This document shows positions 8,432-17,659 of a stretch of DNA of 64,000 nucleotides, one piece after another. The DNA is from Paenibacillus sp. H1-7 (GTDB lineage Bacteria; Bacillota; Bacilli; Paenibacillales; NBRC-103111): the NCBI RefSeq assembly GCF_022354825.1, contig NZ_CP031168.1, positions 4,279,501 through 4,343,500 of the forward strand, in the 5' to 3' direction. A program made the position numbers and the translations under genes. Within the stretch, counting starts at the first letter, position 1; every line of letters starts with the position of its first letter. The notes beneath the pieces were generated by a model that saw only the letters and a list, made by a program, of their open reading frames with translations, was not told where the DNA came from and searched no databases.

Positions 8432-9304
8432 ATGACCAAACAGCTAAAAAAAGCGGGACAAATGAGCGAGCTATTGTCTTCATTCCGATGCCCGATCTGC
8501 CACAGTGAATTGAGAGTTGTCGATATAAAAAGTCTGGTGTGCGGCAAAAAACACACCTTTGACTTCGCAAAGCAAGGGTATCTGAACTTCATGACGAGGC
8601 CTGTAAGCAGCCCGTACACGAAATCATTATTTGAAGCAAGACACCGCATCATTACGGAAACCGGCTTATTCACTGCCTTGCATGAGACGGTTGCTGAAGT
8701 AGTGATGGAGCACTCAGATGCTTCGACACACCGGTTCACTATGGCGGATTTAGGCTGTGGAGAAGGCTCTCATTTGCAAATGATTATAGACGGCTGTCAG
8801 GACCGAACCATTACGGGAATTGGTCTTGATCTATCCAAGGAAGCGGTGCTGATGGCATCGAAACGGCATGAAAGCCCGATTTGGCTAGTAGGCGACTTGG
8901 CGAAAACACCGTTCAATGACCAGTCGATGGATGCGCTGCTCACCATTTTATCTCCGTCGAACTACAGCGAGTGCAAGAGAATATTGGCTCGCGGCGGACT
9001 TGTCATGAAAGTCGTTCCTCGGGCTCATTATTTGAGAGAACTGCGCGAGGCGCTATTCCCGAACAGCAATAAACCGGTTTATAGAAATACAGAAACCGTG
9101 ACTTTGTTTAAGCAGCATTTTCAGCTGTTGGATGTCGTTCCGGTAAAGTATACACGAAAGCTGAGCAGGGGGACGCTCGACTCGTTGGTTCATATGACGC
9201 CGCTCTCCTGGTCTGCTGACAGCAACAGGGTCACTGCGTTTATCAATCAAGAAGAAGCCGAGATCACGGTCGACTTGGAGGTTTTGGTCGGCTGCAATCA
9301 ATAG
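8432..9304 (+). CDS. RlmA/TlrB-type 23S rRNA (guanine-N1) methyltransferase
   Basis: A 290-residue protein with the RlmA layout: an N-terminal zinc knuckle CPICHSEL...C..KHTFDFAKQGYLNF, then a SAM-binding Rossmann domain with MADLGCGEGSHL (motif I) near residue 107 and LLTILSPSNYSECKRIL as the catalytic region. RlmA(I) methylates G745 and RlmA(II)/TlrB methylates G748 of 23S rRNA; TlrB gives resistance to tylosin-class macrolides. ATG at 8432 follows AAAGGAAGGG by 6 bases and is preferred over the upstream in-frame ATG at 8399, which lies in the terminator. Two attenuators precede it, so it is probably drug-inducible. Confidence 0.87.
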   Translation: MTKQLKKAGQMSELLSSFRCPICHSELRVVDIKSLVCGKKHTFDFAKQGYLNFMTRPVSSPYTKSLFEARHRIITETGLFTALHETVAEVVMEHSDASTHRFTMADLGCGEGSHLQMIIDGCQDRTITGIGLDLSKEAVLMASKRHESPIWLVGDLAKTPFNDQSMDALLTILSPSNYSECKRILARGGLVMKVVPRAHYLRELREALFPNSNKPVYRNTETVTLFKQHFQLLDVVPVKYTRKLSRGTLDSLVHMTPLSWSADSNRVTAFINQEEAEITVDLEVLVGCNQ

Positions 9305-9351
9305 ATGGCAATACAAGATTCAAACTGCACACGAATTGGAGGTAGTGGACT

Positions 9352-9777
9352 ATGGAAAAAGTATGTATAGAACTAGTAAATATAGAGCTATCGTTCTCAG
9401 AACGTACCGTATTGGATATAGAACGGCCGGTCCTTGACTATATAAATGAACGAAGCGATCACGAGGAAAGCAAAATCCGCTCCGCGCTGCATGCGATGGG
9501 CTTTGCCGGAAACGATTTGAAAAAGAACGTCCGGCAGATCAGCGGCGGGGAAGCGATTCGACTGGTTTTGTGTAGGCTGTTTCTGGGCAGGTACAATGTG
9601 CTGGTATTGGATGAGCCGACCAATTTCCTGGACATTTACTGCAGGGAAGCACTGGAACGCTTCTTGAAGGCTTATGAAGGGACTGTGCTTCTCGTATCGC
9701 ATGACCGGACGTTTGTTGACTTGGTTGCGGATCATGTCTACGCCATCGAGCAGCAGCAGGTGAAGCTGCTAAGATAG
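9352..9777 (+). pseudogene. ABC-F ribosome-protection protein with large internal deletion
   Basis: A 141-residue frame starting 9 bases after GGAGG. The first 24 residues (VNIELSFSERTVLDIE) match the very start of an ABC-F protein's first ATPase domain. The rest is the C-terminal half of the second domain: QISGGEAIRLVLCRLF signature, LVLDEPTNFLD Walker B and LLVSHDRTF switch. Both Walker A motifs, the first domain and the inter-domain linker are gone, so ATP hydrolysis is not expected. It lies 48 bp after the methyltransferase, in the drug-inducible transcript, which fits an MsrD/VmlR-like origin. The deletion is in frame, so a short protein may still be made. Confidence 0.8.
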
Positions 9778-9797
9778 TCGTTTTTGTAAGGAAAAAT

Positions 9798-9827
9798 GGG
9801 AACGGAATATGCCGTTTCCTTTTTTTT
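9798..9827 (+). terminator. Terminator of the methyltransferase/ABC-F transcript
   Basis: GGGAACGG pairs with CCGTTTCC over a 6-base loop and is followed by eight T residues. Confidence 0.9.
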
Positions 9828-9915
9828 GCCTCGATGCAATTTTGATTCCGACGGACCCTTATATTCATTTGATCTCGAATATAGAAAGTAACTCTTCTTT
9901 GTAAGGAGGACTTAG

Positions 9916-10365
9916 ATGGTGTCTAACGTATCGCACGCAAATCACCCCCAGCCCTTTACAATCTCAGAAATTTTCAAAGTACCGGAATTAAATGTGTACG
10001 AGCAAATGGTGTGCATTGTCCTGAGCAGTATGCTCCAGAGCGGAGCCTCTCATCCAACGGTAGCGGATATCGCCGGCATAGGCCGAATGAGCTCCAAGCA
10101 AACGTCGGAGGCACTTCAAAGCTTAGTTGAAAAAAGAGTGATACCGCTCAGAGTGTTCCGCGATATACTGGGCGATTATGGCGACAGCCGCCTGTCCTGG
10201 GCTGCCAAGGGGATGTTGGTTTATTTGAAACAGCACGAAGGGAATACGTTAAGCGATCTGTACGAGGTGTCAAATGATGATGCAGACCATATCATGATGG
10301 AGCTTAAGGAGCTGCAGCGTTTCGGTTATTTGGACGAGCATCCCATTATGCAAGAATTGGATTAG
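9916..10365 (+). CDS. Helix-turn-helix protein, function unknown
   Basis: A 149-residue soluble protein preceded by AAGGAGG. Residues about 30-85 (YEQMVCIVLSSMLQSGASHPTVADIAGIGRMSSKQTSEALQSLVEKRVI) look like a winged-helix region of the replication-initiator/GntR-like type, and a second helical segment (GMLVYLKQHEGNTLSDLYEVSNDDADHIMMELKELQRFGYL) resembles another such unit. It could bind DNA, but there is no partner or obvious target. It stands alone between two terminators. Confidence 0.6.
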   Translation: MVSNVSHANHPQPFTISEIFKVPELNVYEQMVCIVLSSMLQSGASHPTVADIAGIGRMSSKQTSEALQSLVEKRVIPLRVFRDILGDYGDSRLSWAAKGMLVYLKQHEGNTLSDLYEVSNDDADHIMMELKELQRFGYLDEHPIMQELD

Positions 10366-10516
10366 CGGGAAATACAGGGTCCGAATCCATAGAATGGATC
10401 GAAATAAGTGCCGAATTGCAAAAATACTACCAATAGAACCAGCAATACACTAGAGACAAATCGTTAATTATTACTTTAAATAGATAAAGTGTGGTTCAAC
10501 GAAACGGAGTGATAGA

Positions 10517-11266
10517 ATGAGAAAGCCAGCAGCAGCGGCAAGTGCTACCCTGCTGACCGGAATCATTTCCGTCTTCCTTATCGTTCCTGCAAATGCAACG
10601 CATGCAGATAAAAGAATGATGGTTGTGAATAAGCAAGCAATTTCCGAAGTGTCATTGCCTAGCAGTACGTTTATTCAGAAGGAAAGCGGAAATAAGGTTG
10701 ACAACTCGTTGAGCGATGAGATGAGGCTTACGCTGGAAAAGGAAAAAAAGGTTATGGTCCTAAGCGCAGCGCCTGCCGCCGCACCGGTAGCAGAAGCGCC
10801 TAAACCGCCTGAACAGCCTGAGCCGGCAAAGCCTGAGCCTACTCCTCCTCCGAAGTTGGAAACTCCTAAACCAAGCCCAACGACTGAAAAGAAGAGTATT
10901 TCAGACAGTGATAAGGAGTTACTTGCAAGGCTTGTTACAGCTGAAGCGAGAAATCAGCCCTATTTAGGTCAAGTGGCGGTAGCTGCCGTAGTTTTAAACA
11001 GGACGGAATCAGGTAAATTTCCGAAAACGGTGAAAGAAGTGATTAACGCCAATAACGGAAAGGTATACCAATTTTCCCCTGTCAAGAACGGTTCCATCAA
11101 AAAGCCTGCTACTCAATCGGCCATACGAGCGGTTGAGGAGGCATTGAATGGCAGCGATCCAACGAACGGATCCTTATATTTTGCCGAGTTAAAGAGCGCG
11201 GCACATGTACCTAACAAGAAAGCTAAAGTAACAGTTAAAATAGGTGACCACACGTTTTATAAATAA
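10517..11266 (+). CDS. Secreted SleB-type cell wall hydrolase
   Basis: A 249-residue exported protein. A signal peptide covers about residues 1-27 (ending NATHA), followed by a Pro/Glu/Lys-rich linker (about 85-130, PKPPEQPEPAKPEPTPPP) and a Hydrolase_2 domain from 134 on: ELLARLVTAEARNQPYLGQVAVAAVVLNR, with the conserved E-A-R and the SLYFAELKSA end. This domain is found in spore-cortex-lytic enzymes of the SleB/CwlJ type. The linker suggests passage through or attachment in the wall. Monocistronic. Confidence 0.87.
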   Translation: MRKPAAAASATLLTGIISVFLIVPANATHADKRMMVVNKQAISEVSLPSSTFIQKESGNKVDNSLSDEMRLTLEKEKKVMVLSAAPAAAPVAEAPKPPEQPEPAKPEPTPPPKLETPKPSPTTEKKSISDSDKELLARLVTAEARNQPYLGQVAVAAVVLNRTESGKFPKTVKEVINANNGKVYQFSPVKNGSIKKPATQSAIRAVEEALNGSDPTNGSLYFAELKSAAHVPNKKAKVTVKIGDHTFYK

Positions 11267-11284
11267 GAGGGGGATTGCCCCCTT
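11265..11284 (+). terminator. Stem-loop after the cell wall hydrolase
   Basis: AAGAGGGGG pairs with CCCCCTT just at the stop codon; there is no long T tract. A second hairpin (CCGGTATC at 11370-11377 with GATACCGG at 11394-11401, then ATTTTC) follows. The rest of 11285-11621 shows no gene. Confidence 0.6.
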
Positions 11285-11520
11285 ACTCCTTCGTCTTATT
11301 GGTTAGTCTTTACATCCTCTCCACGAATCATGCTAATAGTTTATATACCTCTGAATCATCCCCCTAAGCCGGTATCTCGAATTCAAACAAAGGATACCGG
11401 ATTTTCATTCCTTATCTCATTCGATCCAAAGCAAGCCGCAAACATAGCAATATATTGATAATTGAACGCAATCTGAATAAAGAATCCGTAAGTCCGCTTT
11501 GCTATAATCAAAACACCAAC

Positions 11521-11534
11521 ATAAAGCGCTTGCA
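11521..11534. promoter_or_regulatory. Weak cre-like site before the solute-binding protein
   Basis: ATAAAGCGCTTGCA matches the CcpA cre consensus core AAGCGCTT but misses three outer positions. It lies about 90 bp upstream of the lipoprotein start. Confidence 0.35.
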
Positions 11535-11621
11535 GTTGATAAGCGTTGCTATGAAGCGGTTGTGTTTACACATGGAATGGATAAACCGCGCTTTATACGA
11601 ACGATAAGGGGGATGTTTGGT

Positions 11622-12920
11622 TTGAAAAAGAGACTATCGGTTGTTCTGACTTCATTAACGGCATTAAGTATGCTTGCTGCCTGTTCGGGCGGGAAGCAGG
11701 TGCAGGAAAGCGCGAATCCAGGCGGGACGCAAGCCGAGGCGAAGCCTGTAACCATTAAAATTTATCAATGGGTAGCCGTGTCCGATGACCAATGGCAGCA
11801 GTTATTCGTCGAGCCTGTGAAGAAGAAGTATCCTCATATTACTTTGGAGCAAGTGGTCAGAGGCAAAGGCAGCAATCCGGAAGAGCTGGTAGCCTCCGGA
11901 GAATTCCCGGACGTATTCACCATTTCCAACGATGTCCGGTCATATTCTACGCTTGGATTGACACAGGATATGGGCCCGCTGATTAAGAAAGAGAATATCG
12001 ATATCAGCAAGTTCGATCCCGCTTTTCTGGAAAGAAACAAAGTGGATGGCAAGACCGTTGCCTTCCCTTTATACAGCAGTCCAACCGCTTTGTATTACAA
12101 TAAAGATATTTTCGATAAATTTGCTGTTTCTTATCCGAAGGACGGCATGCTGTGGGAGGATATCGTCAGCCTGGCCAAGCAGGTGACCAAATCCGATGCA
12201 GGCTTCCAGTATAAAGGGCTGCATCCTCAGAGTATTTTCGCTATGAAAGGCGGAGTGCCGATTGATCTGTTGGATGCCAATACCGATGCGCCTACTATTA
12301 ATAATGACCAATGGAAGCAGCTGCTGACCCTATATGCCAGTCTGATGTCGATACCGGGGAATGAGCCGAAGGGCACGGCTTTTGCCGATGTGGTCAACGC
12401 ATTCGTGAAGGACAAAAATACCGCGATGGTCATTTCCAACGTAATGCCTTCGCTGCAGGAAGCAACCAAGAACGGCTTGAACTGGGATATGGTGCAGCTG
12501 CCGAGCTATAAAGGCTACGAAGGGCTTAAAGGCTTGGGCGATACGATGTACATAGGCGTGAACAAAGTCAGCAAAAATCAGGACGATGCCATGAAAGTCG
12601 TCTCCGTGCTGACCTCGGATGAAGTTCAGACGGTGATGGCCAAGAAATACGGATATTATCCTGTATTGGCAAGCAAAGCCGTTAAAGATTCCTTCGGCGC
12701 CGAGATGGAGTTCCTGAAGGGCAAAAACGTGCAGGCGATCTACAAAGGCCAAATCGCGCCTTACAAACCAAGCTCCATGTACTCCGCCCACGCGGATGTT
12801 CGCAAAATCTTCAATGCCAAAGTGGCGGACACCGTAGCAGGCAAAAAAGACGTGAACACTGCGCTTCGGGAAGCGGAAGAGGAAATCGTCAAGATCATGC
12901 CGCAAATCAAGCAAAAATAA
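11622..12920 (+). CDS. Extracellular solute-binding lipoprotein (ABC sugar importer, family 1)
   Basis: A substrate-binding lipoprotein of about 430 residues. The signal peptide ends in the lipobox LAAC, followed by SGGKQVQES; the body has the family-1 pattern TIKIYQWVAV...FPLYSSPTALYYNKDIFDKF...GLGDTMYIGVNKVS. TTG at 11622 lies 8 bases after AAGGGGG and gives a compact signal peptide; ATG at 11613 is too close to that site, and the frame is open from 11562. No permeases are adjacent, so this is an orphan binding protein that must borrow a transporter. It ends in a strong terminator facing the cupin gene. Confidence 0.88.
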   Translation: MKKRLSVVLTSLTALSMLAACSGGKQVQESANPGGTQAEAKPVTIKIYQWVAVSDDQWQQLFVEPVKKKYPHITLEQVVRGKGSNPEELVASGEFPDVFTISNDVRSYSTLGLTQDMGPLIKKENIDISKFDPAFLERNKVDGKTVAFPLYSSPTALYYNKDIFDKFAVSYPKDGMLWEDIVSLAKQVTKSDAGFQYKGLHPQSIFAMKGGVPIDLLDANTDAPTINNDQWKQLLTLYASLMSIPGNEPKGTAFADVVNAFVKDKNTAMVISNVMPSLQEATKNGLNWDMVQLPSYKGYEGLKGLGDTMYIGVNKVSKNQDDAMKVVSVLTSDEVQTVMAKKYGYYPVLASKAVKDSFGAEMEFLKGKNVQAIYKGQIAPYKPSSMYSAHADVRKIFNAKVADTVAGKKDVNTALREAEEEIVKIMPQIKQK

Positions 12921-12935
12921 CGTTTAGCCATGAAG

Positions 12936-12969
12936 AAAGATTCAGCCCTTAGCGGACTGAATCTTTTTT
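12936..12969 (+). terminator. Terminator between convergent genes
   Basis: AAGATTCAG pairs with CTGAATCTT around a short loop, followed by six T residues; it serves the solute-binding protein gene. Confidence 0.88.
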
Positions 12970-12982
12970 GATGTTCATGCAA

Positions 12983-13411
12983 TTATTCCTCCGATAGTCT
13001 TTGCTGCCGCCACAAGGCATCAAGCTCGGGGAGCAGAAGGACGCTCTCCTGCTCATTCGGGTCCGTACGGGCGATAAGAGCGGTACAAGTTTCGGATTCG
13101 CTTGGATTGTAAGGGAGATGAGGCATTCCAGCGGGAATATACAGAAAATCCCCTTCCTCGAGCTCCATATGCAGCTCCAGCTTATCGCCATACCACATGG
13201 CGGACGTTCCCCGCAGCATGTAAATGGCCGTTTCATGGTTTTCATGGAGATGGGCTTGCGCTCTTTGCCCCGGCGGTATTGTCACCAGAAGCATGCATAT
13301 GGCTTGAGAGCCGACGCTTTCCTTCGATATCGCTTCCCCGTAATCCAAGCCTTGCTTTCCATGATAAGTTCGATTGGCTCGAACAAGCCTGCACGTACGT
13401 TCTGAATCCAT
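12983..13411 (-). CDS. Small cupin-domain protein
   Basis: A 142-residue single-domain cupin. The first cupin motif is visible as PPGQRAQAHLHENHETAIYMLRG (residues about 52-75, giving the His/Glu metal ligands) and the second as EGDFLYIPAGMPHLPYN (about 88-105). Such proteins act as sugar isomerases, mannose-6-phosphate isomerase-like enzymes or simple metal-dependent binding proteins; the reaction here cannot be read. GGAGGTGC lies at a normal distance before the ATG. Confidence 0.83.
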   Translation of the reverse strand: MDSERTCRLVRANRTYHGKQGLDYGEAISKESVGSQAICMLLVTIPPGQRAQAHLHENHETAIYMLRGTSAMWYGDKLELHMELEEGDFLYIPAGMPHLPYNPSESETCTALIARTDPNEQESVLLLPELDALWRQQRLSEE

Positions 13412-13696
13412 TTTCTCTGCACCTCCCTATGAACAAAATATTAGCGAATCGGCTTCCGCATGCTTAAATAATGCCGACCGGTATCCTTTTGGACCGTGAA
13501 AGTATACTTTGGGACACTATAGATTTTTGGCAGAAGCTGTCATACTGGTTGGTGCGCTGACTGGAGAGGGGGAAACGACAAGACGATCCTGGTATTTGAA
13601 ACGGAAGGGAGGGATGACCGCCCATCAGCTGCAATGATCGAAAGAAAACTTACTAAACTTGCAATTTGGCGAATGCACGAAAAAGGAGAACGCAAT

Positions 13697-16600
13697 ATGA
13701 ATGCATCGATAGTTACCTGCAGAAAGGTTAGATTAGCTTTAGGCATGGCTTTCCTGCTGCTGTTTCACACGTTTACCTTCTTTATCCCGGTACCGTCCGC
13801 CCAGGCGGCAATCGATTTCTCTGTATCTGCAAAAGCGGCTCCAGCCTCTGTTGAAGCCGGCTCCAAGGCCGATGTGTTTGTGAGCGTCAAGACTTCGGAA
13901 AGTGCAGACGTATTAATGGATGTTGAATTTTTCAATTCCTCCCTACAGAATGTCGGTCAGCTGTTCCAAGACAACATCAAGCTCACAGCGGGAGTGGAGA
14001 AAACCGTTCCATTCCAATGGCGTGTTCCAGAGCAATTGCCGGAAGGAGAATATATCGTAAGCTTCGGTATTTTCGGAGCGGGCTGGGGAGGCCATATCAA
14101 CAAGTGGTACCCCGGAGTTACTAAGATTACCGTGAAGAAAGGTACTCCATCGGTTAGCTTCACGACCGGCGCAGCGGTTGCGCCCGACAGTGTGCGTTCA
14201 GGCGGAGAGGTGAGCATCGACACTTCCGTCACGGCGAACGTGTATGCTGAAGCGCTGGTGGAAGTAAGCGTCATTCAGCCTGACGGCACTAAGGTTCTGA
14301 CATGGCCGTTCGTCGATTCGTTTACAGCCAATCAGGCGAAGCATTTCCCTGTGAAGTGGACAGCCCCTGCGAATGCGCCTGCAGGTCAATATAAAGTGGG
14401 AATTGGCGTATACAGCCCCGATCGTACAAAGACCTATACGGTGAACGATTCTGCTGCACTGTTTACCGTCCACTCCGATACGCAGCCGGTGCCAACCGTA
14501 CCGACGAACGTGAAAGCGATAGCTGCCGCTGATTCCATTACAGTGACTTGGGACTCGGCAGGACAAGCGACGGGCTATGATGTGGAGGTTGATGGAACAA
14601 CGACGGTTAGTCATTTGGCGGGCACCTCGTATGTCCATAGCGGGCTTGCGCCCGATACGGAACACAAGTACAGAGTGCGGGCGAAGAATGGCACCGTGAC
14701 TGGGGCCTGGAGTTCGGAAGTGGCGGCTAAAGTGCCTCCGGCTGCAAGCCAAGGATCAATCAAGGTGATCACAACGACCGGGCAAAACCAGAGTTCGCCT
14801 TCGATCACACCCGAGTTTAAAGTGACGAATACGGGAACAACAGCCATCGACCTGAAGAATTTGAAAATCAGATATTATTTCACCGCAGACTTTATTAATG
14901 AAGAAGAAAAATCGTTTGCCATCGGATTTTACAGTATGGTGAAGTGGAGCTCCTTCCCTACGGCGAACGTTATTACCGATTTCGTGAAGATGCCGGTACC
15001 CGCTTCAAACGCGACGCATTACTTGGAAATCGGCTTTAAGGATAATGCGGGCGTCATTCAGCCGGGAGACGATCTCTTGTTCAGCGGCTGGATGAATAAA
15101 AGCGATTGGTCGTCCTTCGACCAGACGAACGATTACTCGTTCTTGAACTCGTCCACTGCCGCCGAGTCTACAAGAACGACCCTTTACAAGGATGGAGTGT
15201 TGGTATGGGGAACGGAACCCGCTCCCCTCGATATCCCGCCATTTCCAGCCCAAGTGAATTCCTCTTCGACAGATACATCCATTACGTTAAAGTGGGATGA
15301 TGTACCGGGGGCGACAGGCTACGAGGTCTATGCTGATGGGGTTACGACCACCGTCACCGCTAATACGTTTGTATATGACTACTTGAAGCCAGGGACATTG
15401 CATACGTTCAAGCTTCGAACGATCAAAGGAAATGCAACTAGCCTCTGGAGCTCGCTATTTGCAGCCAAGACGACAGGCGAGCAGCAGCTGCCTGCACCTC
15501 TCGGCATTCGTGCGGAAAAGTCGGAAAGCTCGATCAAGGTCACTTGGAAAGCGCTGCAGGAGCTGGTGACCGGATATGAAATAGAGGTTGACGGCGCCGT
15601 AGTCCCCACAGGGACGACCTTGTCGTATACCCAAAGCGGGCTTACACCGGCATCGCTGCATACGTTCCGGATCAGAGCGGTAGACGGCTCAACATTAGGC
15701 CCATGGAGCGATACGATCAAAATCAATACGCTCCGGACTGTTGCAGGCACGTTCGATGTCGATTTTCGAATCGACCCGACTGAGGAAAGAGCGCCGATCA
15801 GCCCATACATTTACGGGTCCAACGAAGATTTGACGGGCACGGAGAATATTACGGCCCGGCGAGCGGGCGGCAACCGTTTCTCCGCCTACAATTGGGAAAA
15901 TAATGCGTCGAACTCCGGCGATGACGATGGATTTGTCAACGACTCGTTCGTCCCATGGTATTACGGAGGCATTCCGGTATCGGAAAGCGCCAAGTGGGAC
16001 ATTCCGGGGATCGCGGCTATAGGCTTCCATCAGAAATCGCTGGCCAAGGGCGCCTACACCCTGTGGACGCTGCCAACCGCCGGCTATGCGGCCAAAGATA
16101 AATCTTCCACGCCGGTTACGCCGGCGGAAACGGCGCCTTCCAGCCGATGGGTGGATGTGAAGGCAGCCAAAGGCGCACCGTTCAGCTTGACGCCGGATTT
16201 GACCGACAATGTGGCGTATAACGACGAGTTTGTCAACCTGCTGGTTAACAAGTTCGGACCGGCCTCTTCGGCTACAGGAATTAAAGGCTATGAGATCGAT
16301 AACGAGCCGGGATTATGGAAAAAAACGCATGCTTATATGCATCCGGACATACCTAAAGGTGTCGAAGTACTCAACAAATCGATCGAGCTGGCGAGAGGAG
16401 TCAAGCATGTCGATCCGACAGCCGAAATGTTCGGTCCGGTTTCCTATAACTTCAGCGATGCCTATATGGTCGACAATAAGCCGGAGTGGGAACAAATCAA
16501 AGGAAACTATCGATGGTATTTGGACTACTACTTGGACAACTTGGCCAGAGAATCGAGGAAAGAAGGTGTCCGGCTGCTGGATGTGCTGGATATTCACTGG

Positions 16601-17329
16601 TACTCCGAAGAAGTAGGCGACGATATTCGAATTAACAGCACGTCGCTCGAAAGCCATACTGAGGAGACACACAAGGTGCGCGTGCAAGCTCCGAGATCGA
16701 TGTGGGATCCGAGCTATCGCGAAAACACGTGGATCGGCGAATGGTACAGCGAGTTTCTCCCTCTGATCCCGGCTATGAAACAATCGGTGAACAAGTACAA
16801 CCCGGGAACGAAGATCGCGTTCACCGAATACGATTTTGGCGGCAATCACCACGTTTCCGGCGGCATTGCACAGGCCGATACCCTTGGAATATTCGGCAAG
16901 CAAGGCCTATATATGGCGAGCTACTGGAACATGATGGGGACAGCTAGACTGTCCCAAATTCCGTATGTTTCCTCCGGCTTCAAGATCTTTAACAATTATG
17001 ACGGAAATAATTCGAAGTACGGCGACACCAAGGTCAAAGCGGATACCAATGATATTGAGAACAGCTCTATCTACAGCTCCGTTTTCCATGACAGCGACAA
17101 TAATCTGCACATCATCGCGATCAACAAAAACTTCGAACATGCAATGAACGCTTCATTTTCCATCGGCGGGACGACGCAGTACCAATCGGCTAAAGTGTGG
17201 GCGTTTGATGAGAACAGTCCGCAAATTACCGAAAGAGAAGGCGCAGCCAATATTCAGAACAATAAGTTTATGTTATCAATTCCGAAATTGACTGTAGCGC
17301 ACATTGTACTTTCTGCTGATACCAAGTAA
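13697..17329 (+). CDS. Secreted multidomain GH44 endoglucanase/xyloglucanase
   Basis: About 1210 residues. The start at 13697 (MNASIVTC) follows AAAAGGAG and opens with a signal peptide ending SAQAA; the frame is open from 13634. Domain order (numbering from 13634): two Ig-like modules (about 55-145, 150-260), a fibronectin III repeat (285-368), a CBM3 cellulose-binding module (about 372-520, FKVTNTGTTAIDLKNLKIRYYF), two more FnIII repeats (540-605, 615-695) and the GH44 catalytic domain from 700 on. The acid/base motif YEIDNEPG and the nucleophile motif FTEYDFGG are intact. It should cleave beta-1,4-glucan or xyloglucan outside the cell. It stands alone; no cellulosome dockerin or SLH anchor is present. 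Confidence 0.93.
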   Translation: MNASIVTCRKVRLALGMAFLLLFHTFTFFIPVPSAQAAIDFSVSAKAAPASVEAGSKADVFVSVKTSESADVLMDVEFFNSSLQNVGQLFQDNIKLTAGVEKTVPFQWRVPEQLPEGEYIVSFGIFGAGWGGHINKWYPGVTKITVKKGTPSVSFTTGAAVAPDSVRSGGEVSIDTSVTANVYAEALVEVSVIQPDGTKVLTWPFVDSFTANQAKHFPVKWTAPANAPAGQYKVGIGVYSPDRTKTYTVNDSAALFTVHSDTQPVPTVPTNVKAIAAADSITVTWDSAGQATGYDVEVDGTTTVSHLAGTSYVHSGLAPDTEHKYRVRAKNGTVTGAWSSEVAAKVPPAASQGSIKVITTTGQNQSSPSITPEFKVTNTGTTAIDLKNLKIRYYFTADFINEEEKSFAIGFYSMVKWSSFPTANVITDFVKMPVPASNATHYLEIGFKDNAGVIQPGDDLLFSGWMNKSDWSSFDQTNDYSFLNSSTAAESTRTTLYKDGVLVWGTEPAPLDIPPFPAQVNSSSTDTSITLKWDDVPGATGYEVYADGVTTTVTANTFVYDYLKPGTLHTFKLRTIKGNATSLWSSLFAAKTTGEQQLPAPLGIRAEKSESSIKVTWKALQELVTGYEIEVDGAVVPTGTTLSYTQSGLTPASLHTFRIRAVDGSTLGPWSDTIKINTLRTVAGTFDVDFRIDPTEERAPISPYIYGSNEDLTGTENITARRAGGNRFSAYNWENNASNSGDDDGFVNDSFVPWYYGGIPVSESAKWDIPGIAAIGFHQKSLAKGAYTLWTLPTAGYAAKDKSSTPVTPAETAPSSRWVDVKAAKGAPFSLTPDLTDNVAYNDEFVNLLVNKFGPASSATGIKGYEIDNEPGLWKKTHAYMHPDIPKGVEVLNKSIELARGVKHVDPTAEMFGPVSYNFSDAYMVDNKPEWEQIKGNYRWYLDYYLDNLARESRKEGVRLLDVLDIHWYSEEVGDDIRINSTSLESHTEETHKVRVQAPRSMWDPSYRENTWIGEWYSEFLPLIPAMKQSVNKYNPGTKIAFTEYDFGGNHHVSGGIAQADTLGIFGKQGLYMASYWNMMGTARLSQIPYVSSGFKIFNNYDGNNSKYGDTKVKADTNDIENSSIYSSVFHDSDNNLHIIAINKNFEHAMNASFSIGGTTQYQSAKVWAFDENSPQITEREGAANIQNNKFMLSIPKLTVAHIVLSADTK

Positions 17330-17352
17330 TAAGCAGCTCAAGCAAGGAACGG

Positions 17353-17402
17353 AAGAGGACTTCATCTTAGCGATGTATCGCGGAGGAGTCTTCTTTTGTT
17401 TT
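17353..17402 (+). terminator. Terminator of the GH44 gene
   Basis: An 11-bp stem (AAGAGGACTTC with GGAGTCTTCTT, two wobble pairs) followed by TTTTGTTTT. It overlaps the 3' end of the small minus-strand gene. Confidence 0.75.
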
Positions 17403-17546
17403 GGAAGCAAACAGCGATTTCAACCACCGTAATATAAAATGTCTTGGCCTGCTTGGTTTCTCCACTAAATAAGCGGTTCTCATGATGTGCTCCAATTCTT
17501 TCGTATGCTGCTCATACTGCTTTTCCAATTCATACGGGTTGATCAT
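17367..17546 (-). CDS. 59-residue conserved-type small protein
   Basis: A short ORF with GGGAGGG seven bases before ATG at 17546. It starts MINPYELEKQYEQHTKELEH, a charged helix, and ends in a basic amphipathic segment (PRHFILRWLKSLFASKTK). Small proteins of this layout are common in Paenibacillus, with no known role. It converges on the GH44 gene and is divergent from the LysR gene. Confidence 0.65.
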   Translation of the reverse strand: MINPYELEKQYEQHTKELEHIMRTAYLVEKPSRPRHFILRWLKSLFASKTKEDSSAIHR

Positions 17547-17659
17547 CCGGCGGTCCCTCCCAAATCTTTAGCCGTATCGTAACATGGTAATTTACTTCGG
17601 TGTTATCTATAATTATTGATAGTTACTATCGGTTTTTTTGATGTTGGGAGGAAGACGTA

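Noticed and set aside
14198..14752. 184-codon minus-strand ORF and similar long frames inside the GH44 gene
   Set aside because: Shadow frames of a GC-richer coding region; the plus-strand GH44 protein explains the sequence fully.
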